Source: Axinella damicornis (taxonomy: Eukaryota; Porifera; Demospongiae; Axinellida; Axinellidae). Taken from it: a stretch of 64,000 bases of DNA. The notes under the pieces are model-generated. The model was not told the DNA's origin. It saw nothing but the letters and a program-made list of their open reading frames with translations, and ran no database searches. The stretch spans positions 12,724,868 to 12,788,867 of the forward strand of contig OZ007505.1 of NCBI GenBank assembly GCA_963931865.1, read 5' to 3'. Of this stretch, positions 11,646-23,577 are shown piece by piece; position 1 is the first letter of the stretch; the number at the start of each line of letters is the position of its first letter. The position numbers and the translations under genes are program-made.

Positions 11646-11947
11646 TCACACGAGATTAGGGTCAATGCTTGTAGTGTGTGGCTATTGATGTCTGTGAGTT
11701 CGATGTGAGACAGGATGAGTGGGAGCTTAAATTGCTAGTTATTAGTAGTTAGAGTAGGAGTGTGCGTTGCGCACAGTATCACAGCAGTGTATGGTGGTTA
11801 GCATTGGAACAGGTAGCTTGCTATGACAGATCGAGGTGAGGATCGAGGTGCCCATGCAATGATGCATGTACTGTCAATCACTGTGAAAGCTGAACTAAGT
11901 GTGGGCATGGATATTCCAGGTGTGCTGAGCCGTAGCACATGGTAGTA

Positions 11948-12151
11948 CAGTGGAACCTCTATAATCAGGACACCATTGGAGGACAATATAAATTCAGGAG
12001 TTATGTCCTTTGTAGAAAGTTGTCCTCTTTTTGGAGATCCAATAACGTACTATGGGGAAACAAAATTATTTAGGACCTCAAAACGTTTTTGTAGAGGGGT
12101 TGACTATATTGAGTCCCTATTACGGACAGTCCACTATCAGACATTTCACTG
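11948..12151. mobile_element. TA-flanked MITE (pogo/Tc1-mariner-like)
   Basis: It begins CAGTGGAACCTCTATAAT, ends with ...TTTCACTG, and is flanked by TA on both sides. This fits a Tc1/mariner or pogo-type non-autonomous element. It lies just upstream of the Kelch gene and could carry part of its promoter; that is speculative. Confidence 0.6.
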
Positions 12152-12272
12152 TAGTTGTATGCTTTAGGCCGGCTGTATCACACACGCTACACTAGTACTG
12201 TTGCCATTGTTGACATGGTTGGTTTGTTTTCATGCAGATCCATTGATTTGGAGTTGAACTGGAGCAGTGACG

Positions 12273-13235
12273 ATGGCAGAGGTTGGTGGTGGCCAGCCAT
12301 GGGAACAGCTGAAGTTGACTTGGGAAACACGCAGAGAAGCACCATGTAGGATGGTGAGGGGTGCAGCTGTAGCTCATGGCAGTTTGGCCTATTTCAGTTC
12401 AAAAAATAGTTACGATGTGTTCGCATACAACTTAGAGAACAATGACTGGAGTGAACTGCCAGAGTGTCCTCAGAGTGACTTTGGACTGGCGGTTGTCAAC
12501 TACCTCGTAACTGCAGTTGGAGGTGTGTCAGGTGGACAGTGTACCAACCACCTCAGTAATTACAGTGGTGGTAGGTGGGTGACAGTCTTTCCTCCAATGC
12601 CCACCAAGCAACGCTGGCCTGCTGTCATTAGTGCAGAGAACTACCTCATAGCAGCAGGAGGACTGGGAGTGGGAGAAGTCCTGTCCACAGTGGAGATAAT
12701 GGACATGAACACTCTAGAGTGGTACACTGCTGCCAGCCTACCAGAACCTGTCTGCCTCATGTCAGCCACTGTCTGTGGAGGGCATCTCTACCTCCTGGGA
12801 GGGTGGGACGAGAACATCAAACCAACCCGTGCTGTCTTCACCTGCACCCTGGACTCCCTCATTCGCTCATGTCACCCTCCCTCACAGACCCCACCCCACA
12901 CTAGTGAAGCCAGTGTCTGGCAGCATGTTGCTGATGTACCAGTGAGGGAGTCTACTTGTACCACCTTGAATGGGAGGGTGCTGGCCGTTGGTGGAGTGGA
13001 TTCACATCACAATGACACAGCTGCTGTTCACATGTACAATCCTGACTCTGACTCATGGCTGGTTTTGGGAAACATGTCCACAGCTCGATCCATGTGCCTG
13101 GTGGTGGGACTGAGATACTGCATCATTGCTGTTGGAGGCTACATATCAGGCAGTAGACCCTCCTCTGCTGTTGGAGTTGGCTACCTGCAGTTATCAAGTT
13201 GGTGCTACATGTATATGGTGTATGACTGTATGTGA
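12273..13235 (+). CDS. Kelch-repeat beta-propeller protein
   Basis: A 320-codon uninterrupted frame runs from ATG 12273 to TGA. An in-frame TGA (12255-12257) just upstream fixes this ATG as the first possible start. Five Kelch blades can be seen, each with the glycine doublet and a downstream Trp: AVGGVSGG, IAAGGLGVGE, LYLLGGWDE, VLAVGGVDSH and IIAVGGYISG, paired with NDWSELP, RWVTVFPPMP, EWYTAASLP, WQHVADVP and SWLVLGNMS. The fold is a protein-interaction propeller, likely cytoplasmic. No BTB, BACK or other domain is joined to it in this exon. The acceptor-like TTTTCATGCAG at 12228-12238 suggests a preceding 5' UTR exon. The Cys/Tyr/Met-rich tail after the last blade may be read-through of a lost splice site. 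Confidence in the family is high; the partner is unknown. Confidence 0.8.
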   Translation: MAEVGGGQPWEQLKLTWETRREAPCRMVRGAAVAHGSLAYFSSKNSYDVFAYNLENNDWSELPECPQSDFGLAVVNYLVTAVGGVSGGQCTNHLSNYSGGRWVTVFPPMPTKQRWPAVISAENYLIAAGGLGVGEVLSTVEIMDMNTLEWYTAASLPEPVCLMSATVCGGHLYLLGGWDENIKPTRAVFTCTLDSLIRSCHPPSQTPPHTSEASVWQHVADVPVRESTCTTLNGRVLAVGGVDSHHNDTAAVHMYNPDSDSWLVLGNMSTARSMCLVVGLRYCIIAVGGYISGSRPSSAVGVGYLQLSSWCYMYMVYDCM

Positions 13236-13469
13236 ACAATACTCTTGTCTCGGGTCATGTCTAAATTTGCTTTACTCTTCCATTGGTATTCTTCTGTGCA
13301 ATGAAGGGGTGGGCCCATTTCCCATTCTAGCCCCTCCTATTTGTGGTGGGGGGCTATACATTACAGCTGTGACCTGAGTCATTTCTGAGAACCGGTCACA
13401 CCCACTTAATTGCTGTAGAGATGGACTTTGTTAACAGTACTTTTGGCTGAAGTACCTTCTAAAGCAATA

Positions 13470-13585
13470 CCGTAATTTGGGAAAGTTTCGTTGTTAAAAT
13501 ATTTTCGTAGACAGAGACGGCTACGAAAATTAAACGCACGAAAATATTTCGACAGCTAATTATTAAAACAACGATAATTTTACGG
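13470..13585. mobile_element. TA-flanked palindromic MITE
   Basis: CCGTAATTT...AATTTTACGG termini are flanked by TA at 13468-13469 and 13586-13587. The inside is itself palindromic around TTTTCGTAGACAGAGACGGCTACGAAAA. Confidence 0.55.
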
Positions 13586-13934
13586 TACGAACTCTGATTG
13601 CGAAACAGTTCAACGATGAAGCTACTTCAAGCCGAAGGACGGTCTTCCCGATCCCAGGGGGTCGTTATCTTCTTGTCTGCCCTCGCAGGCAATCGCTCTT
13701 GCGAACAAGGAAGTGGAGAAGGTGACGAGCGATACAGGCAAGCAGCGTGGTCAATACAGGAGGTGAGACGAACTATTTTTGAGCGTTGCGTGGCTCCCTC
13801 TCACATATCAGCATTTCTCCAGCTGCTGCCTCCCATATTTCTTTGTACACATGGTAGCCTCGAATACAACAGACTGTTTCGAACTCCTCCATGCCAGATC
13901 GCTCGATCGATCGAATTTCTTGGCGTCGCAAATG

Positions 13935-14056
13935 TACACGTGTTAAAAATATTTCGTGTTAAAAAATTTTCGTTGCCCGGATGGGCTACGAAAATTTTTT
14001 AACACGAAAATATTTCACATGAAATATCTTCTACTCGAATAATTCTCAATTTACGG
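13935..14056. mobile_element. related TA-type MITE fragment
   Basis: This AT-rich palindrome (GTGTTAAAAAATTTTCG / CGAAAATTTTTTAACAC) ends AATTTACGG followed by TA. It is the same family as the element at 13470, with the left terminus missing. Between the two (13590-13930) a 134-codon ORF shows no recognisable domain. Confidence 0.4.
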
Positions 14057-14059
14057 TAG

Positions 14060-15155
14060 TTCAAGTGAGCCGAGAGGTTCAAAATGTGGGAGAACTACAA
14101 GTAGTACAGTGTGAAGGAGCGGAGCTCAAGTTCTTTCTTAGAAGCTTGGTTGTGTGCGAATGAAAGGCAAGGTTGTTAAAAAATGTGCAATTGCATCAGT
14201 TCGCAATGATTTTTCACCCCGAAAAGAACAATTTTCAGTGCGAAAATTTGCATTCAGTGAAAGATTGAAGGAACTGGTTGTCCAAAAATTTAACTGGTTC
14301 TAAAGCTACAAACTATGAATGCCAGAATCAAGCACAGTGCCTAATTGCCGAGCGGGAAGCGAGGCAATTAATCGTGCCGTGTGGAGGTCGAATCTGAGCT
14401 AGTGCGACTATATTTGTCCGTAACGCAGTGGAAGTGGCCCCGCACGTAAATTACGCTTTGGACCCCGGCGCGGCCCCTGCGCGCGCGCGTAATGGACGAG
14501 TATGAGTCAGTTTCTGACAGGAGACGAAAGGCAAAGAGTGCAGCGACATCGAGGGAGAACTGATGAGGCGAGGAGGGAGAACTGATGAGGCGAGGAGGGA
14601 GACTGCCAGAGCGGCTGACAGACACTGCTGACTTGGCAGGCAGAATGAAGTTAGCCGTTCACAGAGACTCGCTATCACTGAAACTGCCAAATTGCTTCCC
14701 GCGAGGCATTTCTGCGTGGTCAACCACGTATGCACTAGTTACATTCTACAACTTAAAGTGGCAACCCCACTATGGTAGCCAGTGCTACTTGCCAGTAGTG
14801 CAAGCTAGCTTGTTCCAATTAATGCACATGTCACATGACGACCATGCTCAGCCGATGAAGTGTGCGATGGTATCTTTGTCAGTACATGTGCAATCACTAC
14901 AATGATGCATGTCAGTACATGTCCTTCTCCAATTAAAAACTCTTCAGGGGCCAAATTCTTTCTCTAGGTCATTTTCAGTCTATAGAACACTTAAACATAC
15001 CTTAATTTCTGTTCCCTGGCATTGCTGGGCTCGAAACTGCTCACACAGGTAATTTCAGCTATACTGAGCATACACGTAACTTACCACACCCACCAATTAA
15101 CAAGCTTGCAATCAAGCCTCCCGAGAAATGCCAACCTGCCGTACCTGAAAAACGG
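14060..15155. other. gene-free stretch with dispersed repeat fragments
   Basis: I see no exon with convincing coding content. The motif ATTGCCGAGCGGGAAGCGAG (14343-14362) recurs inverted at about 37405-37436 and in variant form at 57692-57717. The segment 14785-14870 resembles the repeat at 47463 and 63628. Confidence 0.5.
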
Positions 15156-15159
15156 GTGA

Positions 15160-15415
15160 TGTATGCTGGAAATGGAGGCCCTACAAGGCAAGACAGCTAC
15201 TTTCTAAGTCCATTTATGCCAAAAACGGCGGAAATGGCCCTCCCAGTGCCGACCAAGATCTTTTTATTGCGGAGCCCAGACACGGCCATGGTGTGTTTGC
15301 ACCCTCCGGGTGCACCCACCCACCTCCCCCTGTCCCACCCTTTCTGCTGTCGCAGAACCTATCTCCCAAGGACATTGCCGGATGTGACATCATGAAGCTG
15401 AAAGTCTCATGACAC
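15160..15415 (+). repeat. dispersed repeat family R1, copy 1
   Basis: It begins near GGAAATGGAGGCCCTACAAG and ends near ATGAAGCTGAAAGTCTCATG. Diverged copies lie at 33235-33455 (+), 38775-38935 (+) and 26375-26545 (-). No terminal inverted repeat or coding capacity is seen. Confidence 0.55.
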
Positions 15416-15874
15416 CTTAAGGCGTCATTAGCAGGGAAAGGGTTAATTAATACCGCTACCTGTACAGCACACTTGTCACTTGGATTGCCACTAGCTGCAG
15501 AATGAAGTTAGCCATTCACAGAGACTCGCTATCACTAGTGACAACTAGGTGGTGAAACATGTGACTAGTTTGAACTCATTACCGCTAAATCCATGCATAT
15601 CCATAATATTATCATATCGTTCGTTTGCACCCCAAGTGAATGTGTGCATATAGAGTAATATCATAATACATGTACATCACTCTTCCCCTTTCAGGTATAC
15701 TCCCGTCGGTCATTAATTATTTGCCCCTCCGGACGGAGAACCCTACCTCCTGGGCAGCGGGCGGGAGGTCTGGTTTGGATTCCACCAGAGCATTCGGCCA
15801 TCCCAGTGGAAAATGATGCTTAATATTGATGGTGGGTGAGGGCAGGGAGGAGTGGGGGTGTGGGGAAGGTGGCA

Positions 15875-16320
15875 GGAGTGGAGGGGGTATGGAGTGTACG
15901 ATTGGAAGGGGTAGGGAGTGTACGAGTGGAGGGGGTTGGGAGTGTACAAGGGAGGGGGTAGGGGAGTGTACGAGTGGAGGGGGTAGGGGAGTGTACGAGT
16001 GGAGGGGGTAGGGGAGTGTACGAGTGGAGGGGGTAGGGGAGTGTACGAGTGGATGGGGTAGGGGAGTGTACGAGTGGAGGGGGTAAGGGAGTGTACGAGT
16101 GGAGGGGGTAGGGGAGTGTACAAGGGAGGGGGTAGGGGAGTGTACGAGTGGAGGGGGTAGGGGAGTGTACGAGTGGAGGGGGTAGGGGAGTGTACGAGTG
16201 GATGGGGTAGGGGAGTGTACGAGTGGAGGGGGTAGGGGAGTGTATGAGTGGAAGGGGTACGGGAGTGTATGAGTGGACAAGGGAGGGGGTAGGGGAGTGT
16301 ATGAGTGGAGAGGGCTAGGG
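15875..16320. repeat. minisatellite, unit about 25 bp, in an Argonaute intron
   Basis: About 17 tandem copies of GTACGAGTGGAGGGGGTAGG plus GGAGT occupy most of the first intron seen (15832-16433). Its Pro/Ser/Thr/Leu minus-strand ORF is a repeat artefact. Confidence 0.9.
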
Positions 16321-18095
16321 GAGGGTACCATGACCGAGCAGAGTACCCTGAAATAGCTTAGAGAAAAGCCTTGTGCACGATGTACATGTAGTTGTGGGTA
16401 TTCCCTTCCACTGCCCCTGATCTCCTCCTGCAGTCTCAGCGACAGCATTCTACGAGCAGCAGCCAGTGCTGGACTTCCTCTGTGAGGTAGTGGAGCTGGG
16501 CAACGTCGACGAGCAGAGGAGACCCCTCTCGGACTCACAGAGGGTCAAATTTGCCAAAGAACTCAAAGGTACTGCAGTTGTCATATTCTGCCAATCCTGA
16601 ATGTACCTGTACATGTATTCATACCGGACTCCTGCTTACATGTATGTTAGCAGTACATCAGGCTAGGACTTTGACAGGCAGGCATTTCCTTTGTACATAC
16701 ATGTACATGCTAACGTAAACGTGTCTACCCCAGGTCTGAAGGTGGAAGTGACACATGCTGGCCCCATCAAGAGTACCGAGTGTGCAATGTCACTCGGAGA
16801 CCAGCCTCTGCACAAACGTAAGTTGTGCCTGGTACTAGATGATGGAAGATTTGATGGGGGAGTGAGTAGCTGCACTGTAAGGTGTATACATGTATGCTAC
16901 ATGTAGCTTTGCTCCCAGGCTCCTCCCTTACATACATGCACTGTATGAAGAATGAGGAGAGAGCCTCGTGAAGATGAGGGACGAGGGACAAGCATTCAGC
17001 TCCGTTCTGTGAGGTACTCCATTCTGTAGTGGCTGTACACTGTAGCTCAGCAATCCCCAGGAAGTGGCTGTTGAGCAGCCATTTGCCTCAATGACATCTA
17101 AGCAAACCGTCTTTTGTAGTAGCCTCATTCCCAGGCCTTCTCACCCCAACGTTTGTCGCTTGCAGTACGAACGAGGCTACTTTGTAGGATGTAGAGGGAG
17201 TACTGTATGGTCAGCAGGTGGAAGCCTAAGACCACAGAATTCTTGCTCACAGTCCAAGGAATCCTTCAGCACTTTTTGTGGTAACTTGACAACCGACTAC
17301 CGAGGACATTTGCTGTTTGTTGATGTGTGCACCGTAATAAGTGTGTGGGAAATTTCCCAAAGTCTGACGTGCTGAATCTGCTAGTATACACACCACTCGC
17401 TGTTGGTACAGCATGGCTTCACCCTCCTCCCCTTCACTCCCGCACACACCTCACACCCTCACCACAGGTTCCTCCTGACCATGGAGTCGGGGGACACGTA
17501 TGACTGCAGCGTGGTGCAGTACTTCAAAGAGAAGCACAAACTGGAGCTGTGCTAACCCCACCTGCCCGGCCTGTAGGTTGGCCAGGAGAAGAAACACACG
17601 TACCTCCCGCTAGAGGTCAGTGCAGAGAATGTAGATCATATTGATCATAGCTATGTCAGCACAGAGAATGTTGATCATAGCTAGAGGTCAGTTCAGAGAA
17701 TGTTTCAGATGATCCATCATGCGTGTAAATTTGACTGCTATTGTGGTCGCAAAGAAACCAGTGTAGCCTTGTCTCACATGCTCGGTGGATACTGCTATGT
17801 GGACAGGGTAGTACCTTCTTTATTGTGTTTCTTTCTCCCAAGACCTGTATACGTACCCCGTCATAGTAAAGTAAGTTATCGATTATCGTGCACCATGTAC
17901 ATGCTGCTGCATATATAACCACGTTGAAGACGTACATTACTGGAAGTGGGCGTGTCCCTCCATGAATAGCGTGGATTGGACAGCTGTTCATATTCTGAAA
18001 ATCATGCTCTTTTACTAAATGTTATACTTACTCAATGGATTCAGGAAGAACAGCTAGCTCTGCCTCAAGAACCGCGCAATGTACATGTATAAACA

Positions 18096-18145
18096 TAGCC
18101 TCGTACCCAGGCCTCGACCGCCGGTCGGGGCCTGGGTACGAGGCC
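18096..18145. mobile_element. short palindromic MITE
   Basis: TAGCCTCGTACCCAGGCC is followed by its inverse around GACCGCCGGTC, making a nearly perfect 50-bp hairpin. Confidence 0.6.
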
Positions 18146-18595
18146 AGTAGAAACACTGAACCTGCACTATTGTGCTGCCAAAGTCTTGCACATTCCATTC
18201 ATTTCTGCATATATAGAAAGTTGTTGGAGGCATCTGCACTATAACAAAACCACTGTCTGATTAGACCTGGTCAACATTGAGCAACACCACTCAGTACCCA
18301 AAGTACCCAAGGTACTGTTACAGTAGCTACAGCAACGAAAATCAGGCGTGCAGCACAAGGATCTTGGAGCTTCCGAATGTTGCAGAAAACTCGCCCAAAT
18401 TTTTTGCTTCTGTAATCAGAGAGCGGCATCTGACAATGCACACAGTTTTGCGTGCCCAAAGTTTACAGCTGACAGACTGTAACTGCAGAGCCAAATGAGA
18501 GAACTTGGAACGCACAGTGAGAGGGATCCACACTATGGATTAAGGGTCACACCCAGTTCTGATAATCTGCATCTTCCATGCCAGCACGCCAAATA

Positions 18596-18637
18596 CTAGC
18601 CTCGTTCCCAGGCTACGCGGCCTGGGAACGAGGCTAG
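18596..18637. mobile_element. short palindromic MITE
   Basis: CTAGCCTCGTTCCCAGGC, a short loop and the exact inverse make a 42-bp hairpin of the same family. Confidence 0.65.
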
Positions 18638-19433
18638 CCCCATACATGGTGCCTGATAATCTGTCCTGCACTAACAGTCATCTCCACTGAGCAAGTTTCA
18701 CAAAAACAAATGAGTGTGTGGTGTGAATCAGCTTCATTGTGGTAGTCTGTGTTATGTGCATCCTCTGCTAGATGCATGGCTTCATTTGACCACTTGTCAG
18801 TCATCTTCCTAGCCTTGTTCCCAGGCCGCATGGGACGTTCATGTTGCAGCATGCAGCCATAGGGGTAGGGAACACACACACAGTCATACGGGGGAGGGAA
18901 CACAGACGGGACATGTAGCCATGAGGGGGAGGGAACACAGACGGGGAGGGAGCACACATGATTGTCATCAGAATGGCCACAGGCCACAGAAATATTGACA
19001 CTAAACATACACTTGTACACATCACAGCAACTGTGAGTCAGGTTAGCGTTTATAGCTGAAGCAGTCTAGCAGTAACATTATCGGCCGGCCCACGAGCAGC
19101 CACCGTCTTCAAGTTGTCCAAGTGTCGCCACCGAGGAGGCAGAATGTTCATGGTGCTCTAGCCAATGACCACGAGTGGTCTCTCCATTTTTGTTGTCGCC
19201 ATCATCCGTCGAACAGGTAGCTAGACGGTTCACGATTCCTTGCATCGAGGAGGTGCATAGCTAGAGTTCGTTGAATTTGAATATTATTGTGCACGTTCAA
19301 GTGAAATTCGCTGATTTAAAATTTACGGTAATTGCATGATCCAAGCAAACACACAAACATGCACACGCACAGCACAATGAAGTCATGCTAGTGTGGAGCT
19401 CGCTCAGGCTCGCCCCAATTACTGCCCACCCAC

Positions 19434-19553
19434 CAGTCTGTTGATCTCCCTCTCTCTGTCAGGAGCTGTTCTGGAGGTGGCCTTTATCATCTTGGATGTC
19501 TAGTTCTCAGACAGCTTCTTGATGCAACGCTGACCCGGCACAAGGTTGTACAC
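19434..19553 (-). pseudogene. inverted Argonaute PAZ/MID-linker exon
   Basis: On the minus strand a 120-nt exon lies between an AG acceptor and GTGGGT donor. It reads VYNLVPGQRCIKKLSEN, stop, TSKMIKATSRTAPDREREIN. This is the Argonaute segment that should follow the exon ending at 17615 on the plus strand. The TAG replaces the Gln usual at that place. Its orientation shows an inversion inside the pseudogene between 17.6 and 21.0 kb. The exons that normally follow it were not found. Confidence 0.85.
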
Positions 19554-19854
19554 CTACATGAACGTATACAACACCACAGTGATGTTTGGAAGATGATAGC
19601 CTCGTTCCCTTGTCGCACTGACTCTGCCGGCTGCATATGTCAAAGATGGCAGCAATGATACCCACAGTCGTATCATACATGGACATATACGCTTTACGTG
19701 GGGGGATCAAGTACAAATGTAGGACTGGTCGACGGGAGGAAGGGGTTGTAGGCAGGGTTGGATTCTGTTTCTGGGCATGCATACCAGTTAACACCATAAA
19801 CAGGATGATGATCAACTCTACATTATTGCTACTCATTCATATCTCTCTTTCCTC

Positions 19855-20340
19855 TGCTGCTTCCTTCTTTCCCCCTTCTCCTCTGCCCCCTCTCTCTCTC
19901 TCTCCTCTCCCCCCTCTCCTCTACTTGTTTCTCCCTCACTCTCCTTGCTGGTTTATCCTCCTCTCCCCCCCCCCCCCCCCCCCCCCTCTCTCCCCACTCT
20001 TCCCTGCTCTACTCTCTCCCCACTCTCCCCTGCGCTCCTCTTTCCCCACTCTCCTTGCTGGTTTCTCCTCCCCTCCTGTTCCCCCGCTCTCCCCCACTCT
20101 CTCCTGTTTCCCCTCTCTCCTTGTTGGTTTCTCCTCTCTCCTTTTCCTTCTCTCCCCGCTCTACTCTTTCCCCACTCTCCTTGCTGTTTTCTCCTCTCCT
20201 CCTCTTCCCCCTCTCTTCTCTTTACCCTCTCTCCTTGCTGGTTTCTCCTCCTGTACTCTTCCCCCGCTGTCCTCTTTCCTCCTCTCTCCTTGTTGGTTCC
20301 TCTTCCTCTTCTCTCTGCTTCCCCCTTTCTCCTTTCACAG
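19855..20340 (+). repeat. polypyrimidine tract with about 30-bp tandem unit and a C22 run
   Basis: Imperfect repeats of CCCCACTCTCCTTGCTGGTT plus TCTCCTCTC run up to an acceptor TTTCACAG (20333-20340). A candidate 28-nt exon (20341-20368) ending at GTATGTG follows. A pure C run occupies 19965-19986. I could not match the small exon to Argonaute. Confidence 0.8.
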
Positions 20341-20587
20341 GCCAGAGTACAGGCTCAGCCAGAGAAAGGTATGTGTATGTGGCAGTGTTTCCCCCAAACC
20401 TGACAGGAAAGGGGAGGGGGGGGGATTCAAATGACCACATCAAATCAGAAAATGGGATGGGGGAGCACCCTTGTACGGGGAACACTGGTACAGGAACACC
20501 CTTTTTATAATGGCAATAGCATATTACACACTTTTACTGTATCTGGCAACCATGCCTGGATGCGTATGGAGATACCAGGTACATCAT

Positions 20588-20720
20588 TAGCCTCGTACCC
20601 AGGCTCATTTCCTCTTACCGCACGGGAGGAAAGAGCCTGGTAACATTGGGGGGTTCAAACCGTTGACTTCCTGTGCCTGAATTCTTGCAGCTCCAATCAG
20701 ATTGCAGAACTGATTCACAT
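20588..20720 (+). mobile_element. solo terminal fragment of the MULE-like MITE
   Basis: TAGCCTCGTACCCAGGCTC and the following AGAGCCTGGTAACATTGGGG match the left end of the elements at 10321 and 61421, including the CCAATCAGATTGC segment. The other end is missing. Confidence 0.6.
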
Positions 20721-22377
20721 GGATGCGTGACCTTAAATTTAATTTGCGAACGCATTAACGTAGAAGCTATGAAGCTGAAATCCCAGTTAGCAAATGCTGT
20801 GATGGATAAACACTTGTGAAACAGGTCGTTACTGTGATGGGGCAAGTCTGGTAGGATATGCGAGCTCGAGACTGCAGCTGCTACTAGTAAGTCGCGTATT
20901 CCGGTTTATAGTCCCAAGCAGCAAGATCAACCAGTTGCCTTTACAACACTGAAATGTCATCAAGCCGAAACACCTCAATCAGCACCTGTACCTGTTCAGT
21001 ATGTTCCATTAGTCGTATACTATACATGTAATAATGCACCCGCAGGCACTTCATCTACCAGTTGTGTCGCATCAGCAGCGATGCTGGGTTGCCTGTCACT
21101 AAGGATCCTTTCTTCGTGCGCTACATGGGCGGCGTGGACACAGTGGAGCCCATCTTCCGTCAACTGAAGCAGGACAGGCCCGACCTGCAGCTTATCATGG
21201 TCGTCTTGCCCGGGAAGACACAGGTAGTGCCAGCTAGCTGTCCAGTGAGATTGGTGGGGGTGGGGAGTGGGAAGACGCCTGACTACGGTGAGGGTAGTGC
21301 CAGCTAGCTATCCAGGGAGATTGGTGGGGGTATATAGTTTTACCAGTACTGTAGAGTATGTATCAAGTGCCCACCCCCCTCTTTACACGAAAGTTACTGC
21401 ACAGGGTTCAAAAGCAGTGTAGTAAGGGCCCACCCATCACAAAGTCTTGAGCAGCATTTCTAACTTAGCTTAGGGGAAGGTTGTGCATTCAAAAAGGCCG
21501 ATTTACATTGAAGTGTGAACTACGGTGTGCTTCTCTGTCAAGCGTTTCTTCTCAAGGACTTTGCAAAGATGCACAATCAATTTCCTTACGTGCTGAATGG
21601 GTGGACGGATACTACAATCATGCCAAGTTAGTCTGAGTATGCATCTGGCGCCCACTGCCTGTTCAGCGGTGTTCTAATGTCCCCAAACCATGGGTGCTTA
21701 ATTAATGCATACTCTATGGTATAAACTCAGTGATGTGTGCACCAAGATGAAGCGGAGAGTAATATTCATGTGCCTTAATAATAAGATTTGTGACATTGAC
21801 AATACATGTTATTGCTCTGGAATGGTGATTGCCAATTTGCCATATAGTGGAATCAAATCATTGCTTTTGCCTATATAGCTATTACCGTGCATGGACTAGC
21901 AATGCCAGCGCATCCACATGCATCCTACCCCAAGAATATTAGCATCTCAGTCGTACAGGGTTTCTTTTGAGGGCGGCCTCTAGAGATTTCAGATTTCAAA
22001 CCCAACCCCCTCTAAATAGCACACACTATTCAATCACCCCTCCAAACTTTCTGTATGTTCTGTTTTGCCCCCCCTTGTGAAATATACTCTGCAGTCGTGT
22101 GCCATATGGCATTAGTTATACAGTACCGAACCTAAGGGACTTGCTATATCTGCAGTCTAACATACGTACCTGTATAAGCATTAGCACATATATGTCACAC
22201 TCTCCCCCAAAAATCCCTTGCTGCCGATATGGTCACGTGCACCTGGTGAAGCCAGGCTGCCTGTGCACTAAGTAGGCGCTGTGAGCCAGTGTAACCCATA
22301 CTCCTGGAGCCAAGGCTAAGGACTCACAGGAGGACCAACCATATCTCTCAGTTATTTGGGTGTAGGCACATTCCCAC

Positions 22378-22484
<107 letters not shown>

Positions 22485-23141
22485 CCATATGCACACATAC
22501 ACCACATGCACTCACAGCTGAGGTAAAGCGGGTGGGAGACACTCTGCTGGGTGTGGCCACGCAGTGTGTGCAGGTGAGGAACGTGCTCCGTCCCTCGCCC
22601 CAGACCTCTGCCTCAAGATCAACGTCAAGCTTGGAGGCATCAACAGCATCCTCGTACCAGGAATCAGGTTAGGGTATCTCCTAGGCATGTGCATGATTCT
22701 CAAGGTCTGGCATGTGGGACAAACTTCTTACTGGGGGGATTAAGAGTTTACTTCTTACTGGGGGGATGTACATGTACCATATAGCGGGATATATTTCATT
22801 GGCCAAGAATTTAGCATTTCTGTTGAAAGCTTTAAATTGACCAGAATCACTCAAGGTGATTAGTACGTACATGTAGTCATTCTTGGCCTTGTGTACTCAC
22901 TTAATTCCTGCGAGCTGATTCTGTGTTACCAAAGCTGGATGATCCACTATTAGTGGTAGTATCTGTTTCGAGTATCGCAACTACCATTCACTCTCTTGAT
23001 GCCCATGCAGGCTATGTTAGTGAGTGTGGAGAACTGCAAATTAAATCACAAAAGTTTTCTTCACCAAATTCTACAAGCAAAAGATTTCTGCCATGAAACC
23101 TGCCATACGGTACATGAAACATCTGAATGAAACATGATACA

Positions 23142-23251
23142 TCCCCCTCCCTCCCTCCCTCCCCCCACCCTCCCTCCCTCCCTCCCTCCCTCCCTCCCTC
23201 CCTCCCTCCCTCCCTCCCTCCCTCCCTCCCTTCCTCCCTCCCTCCCTCCCT
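23142..23251 (+). repeat. (CCCT)n polypyrimidine array upstream of a PIWI exon
   Basis: About 25 CCCT units with few interruptions lead into CTCTTCAATAG, the acceptor of the exon at 23267. Confidence 0.95.
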
Positions 23252-23321
23252 CCTCCTCTTCAATAGGCCTGCTGTGTTCCAGAGCCCAGTGATCTTCATG
23301 GGGGCCGATGTCACTCACCCT

Positions 23322-23577
23322 CAGTGTTCTCGCTAGGCCTTTAGCAGATGGTGCAGCACCATTTGGTTAATCGAATCTCCATTTGGATGTAGTAAACTTA
23401 AGTAGGTGCACCATTTGGATGCTTCCTTAATTATTTATTTCCCTGCCCACAGCAGCTGCTGGCAGGGTTTCCCACTTAACATTCAATAGTAGTGTGTAAA
23501 CAAAGCCATTCACATGTCCGCTTGATACAATTATACATTGTGCACCATTTGGATGTAGATTTCTAGCGAGAACACTG
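23322..23577. mobile_element. hAT MITE (256 bp) inserted in the PIWI exon
   Basis: Terminal inverted repeats CAGTGTTCTCGCTAGG / TCTAGCGAGAACACTG are flanked by the exact 8-bp duplication CTCACCCT (23314-23321 and 23578-23585), diagnostic of hAT insertion. The element is non-coding, with several GCACCATTTGGATG motifs inside. It lands directly after the GADVTHP codons that carry the first catalytic Asp. Removing it with one duplication restores a continuous exon. Confidence 0.92.

Noticed and set aside
15717..16538. 273-codon minus-strand Pro/Leu/His/Ser ORF
   Set aside because: Antisense of Argonaute exons plus the intronic minisatellite.
20341..20368. 28-nt exon after the pyrimidine tract as part of Argonaute
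   Set aside because: Splice borders are good, but neither frame matches any Argonaute segment I know; left as an unassigned candidate.
23142..23251. Regular repeats considered as CRISPR
   Set aside because: Simple (CCCT)n with no spacers; the window is eukaryotic, and other arrays have no unique spacers either.
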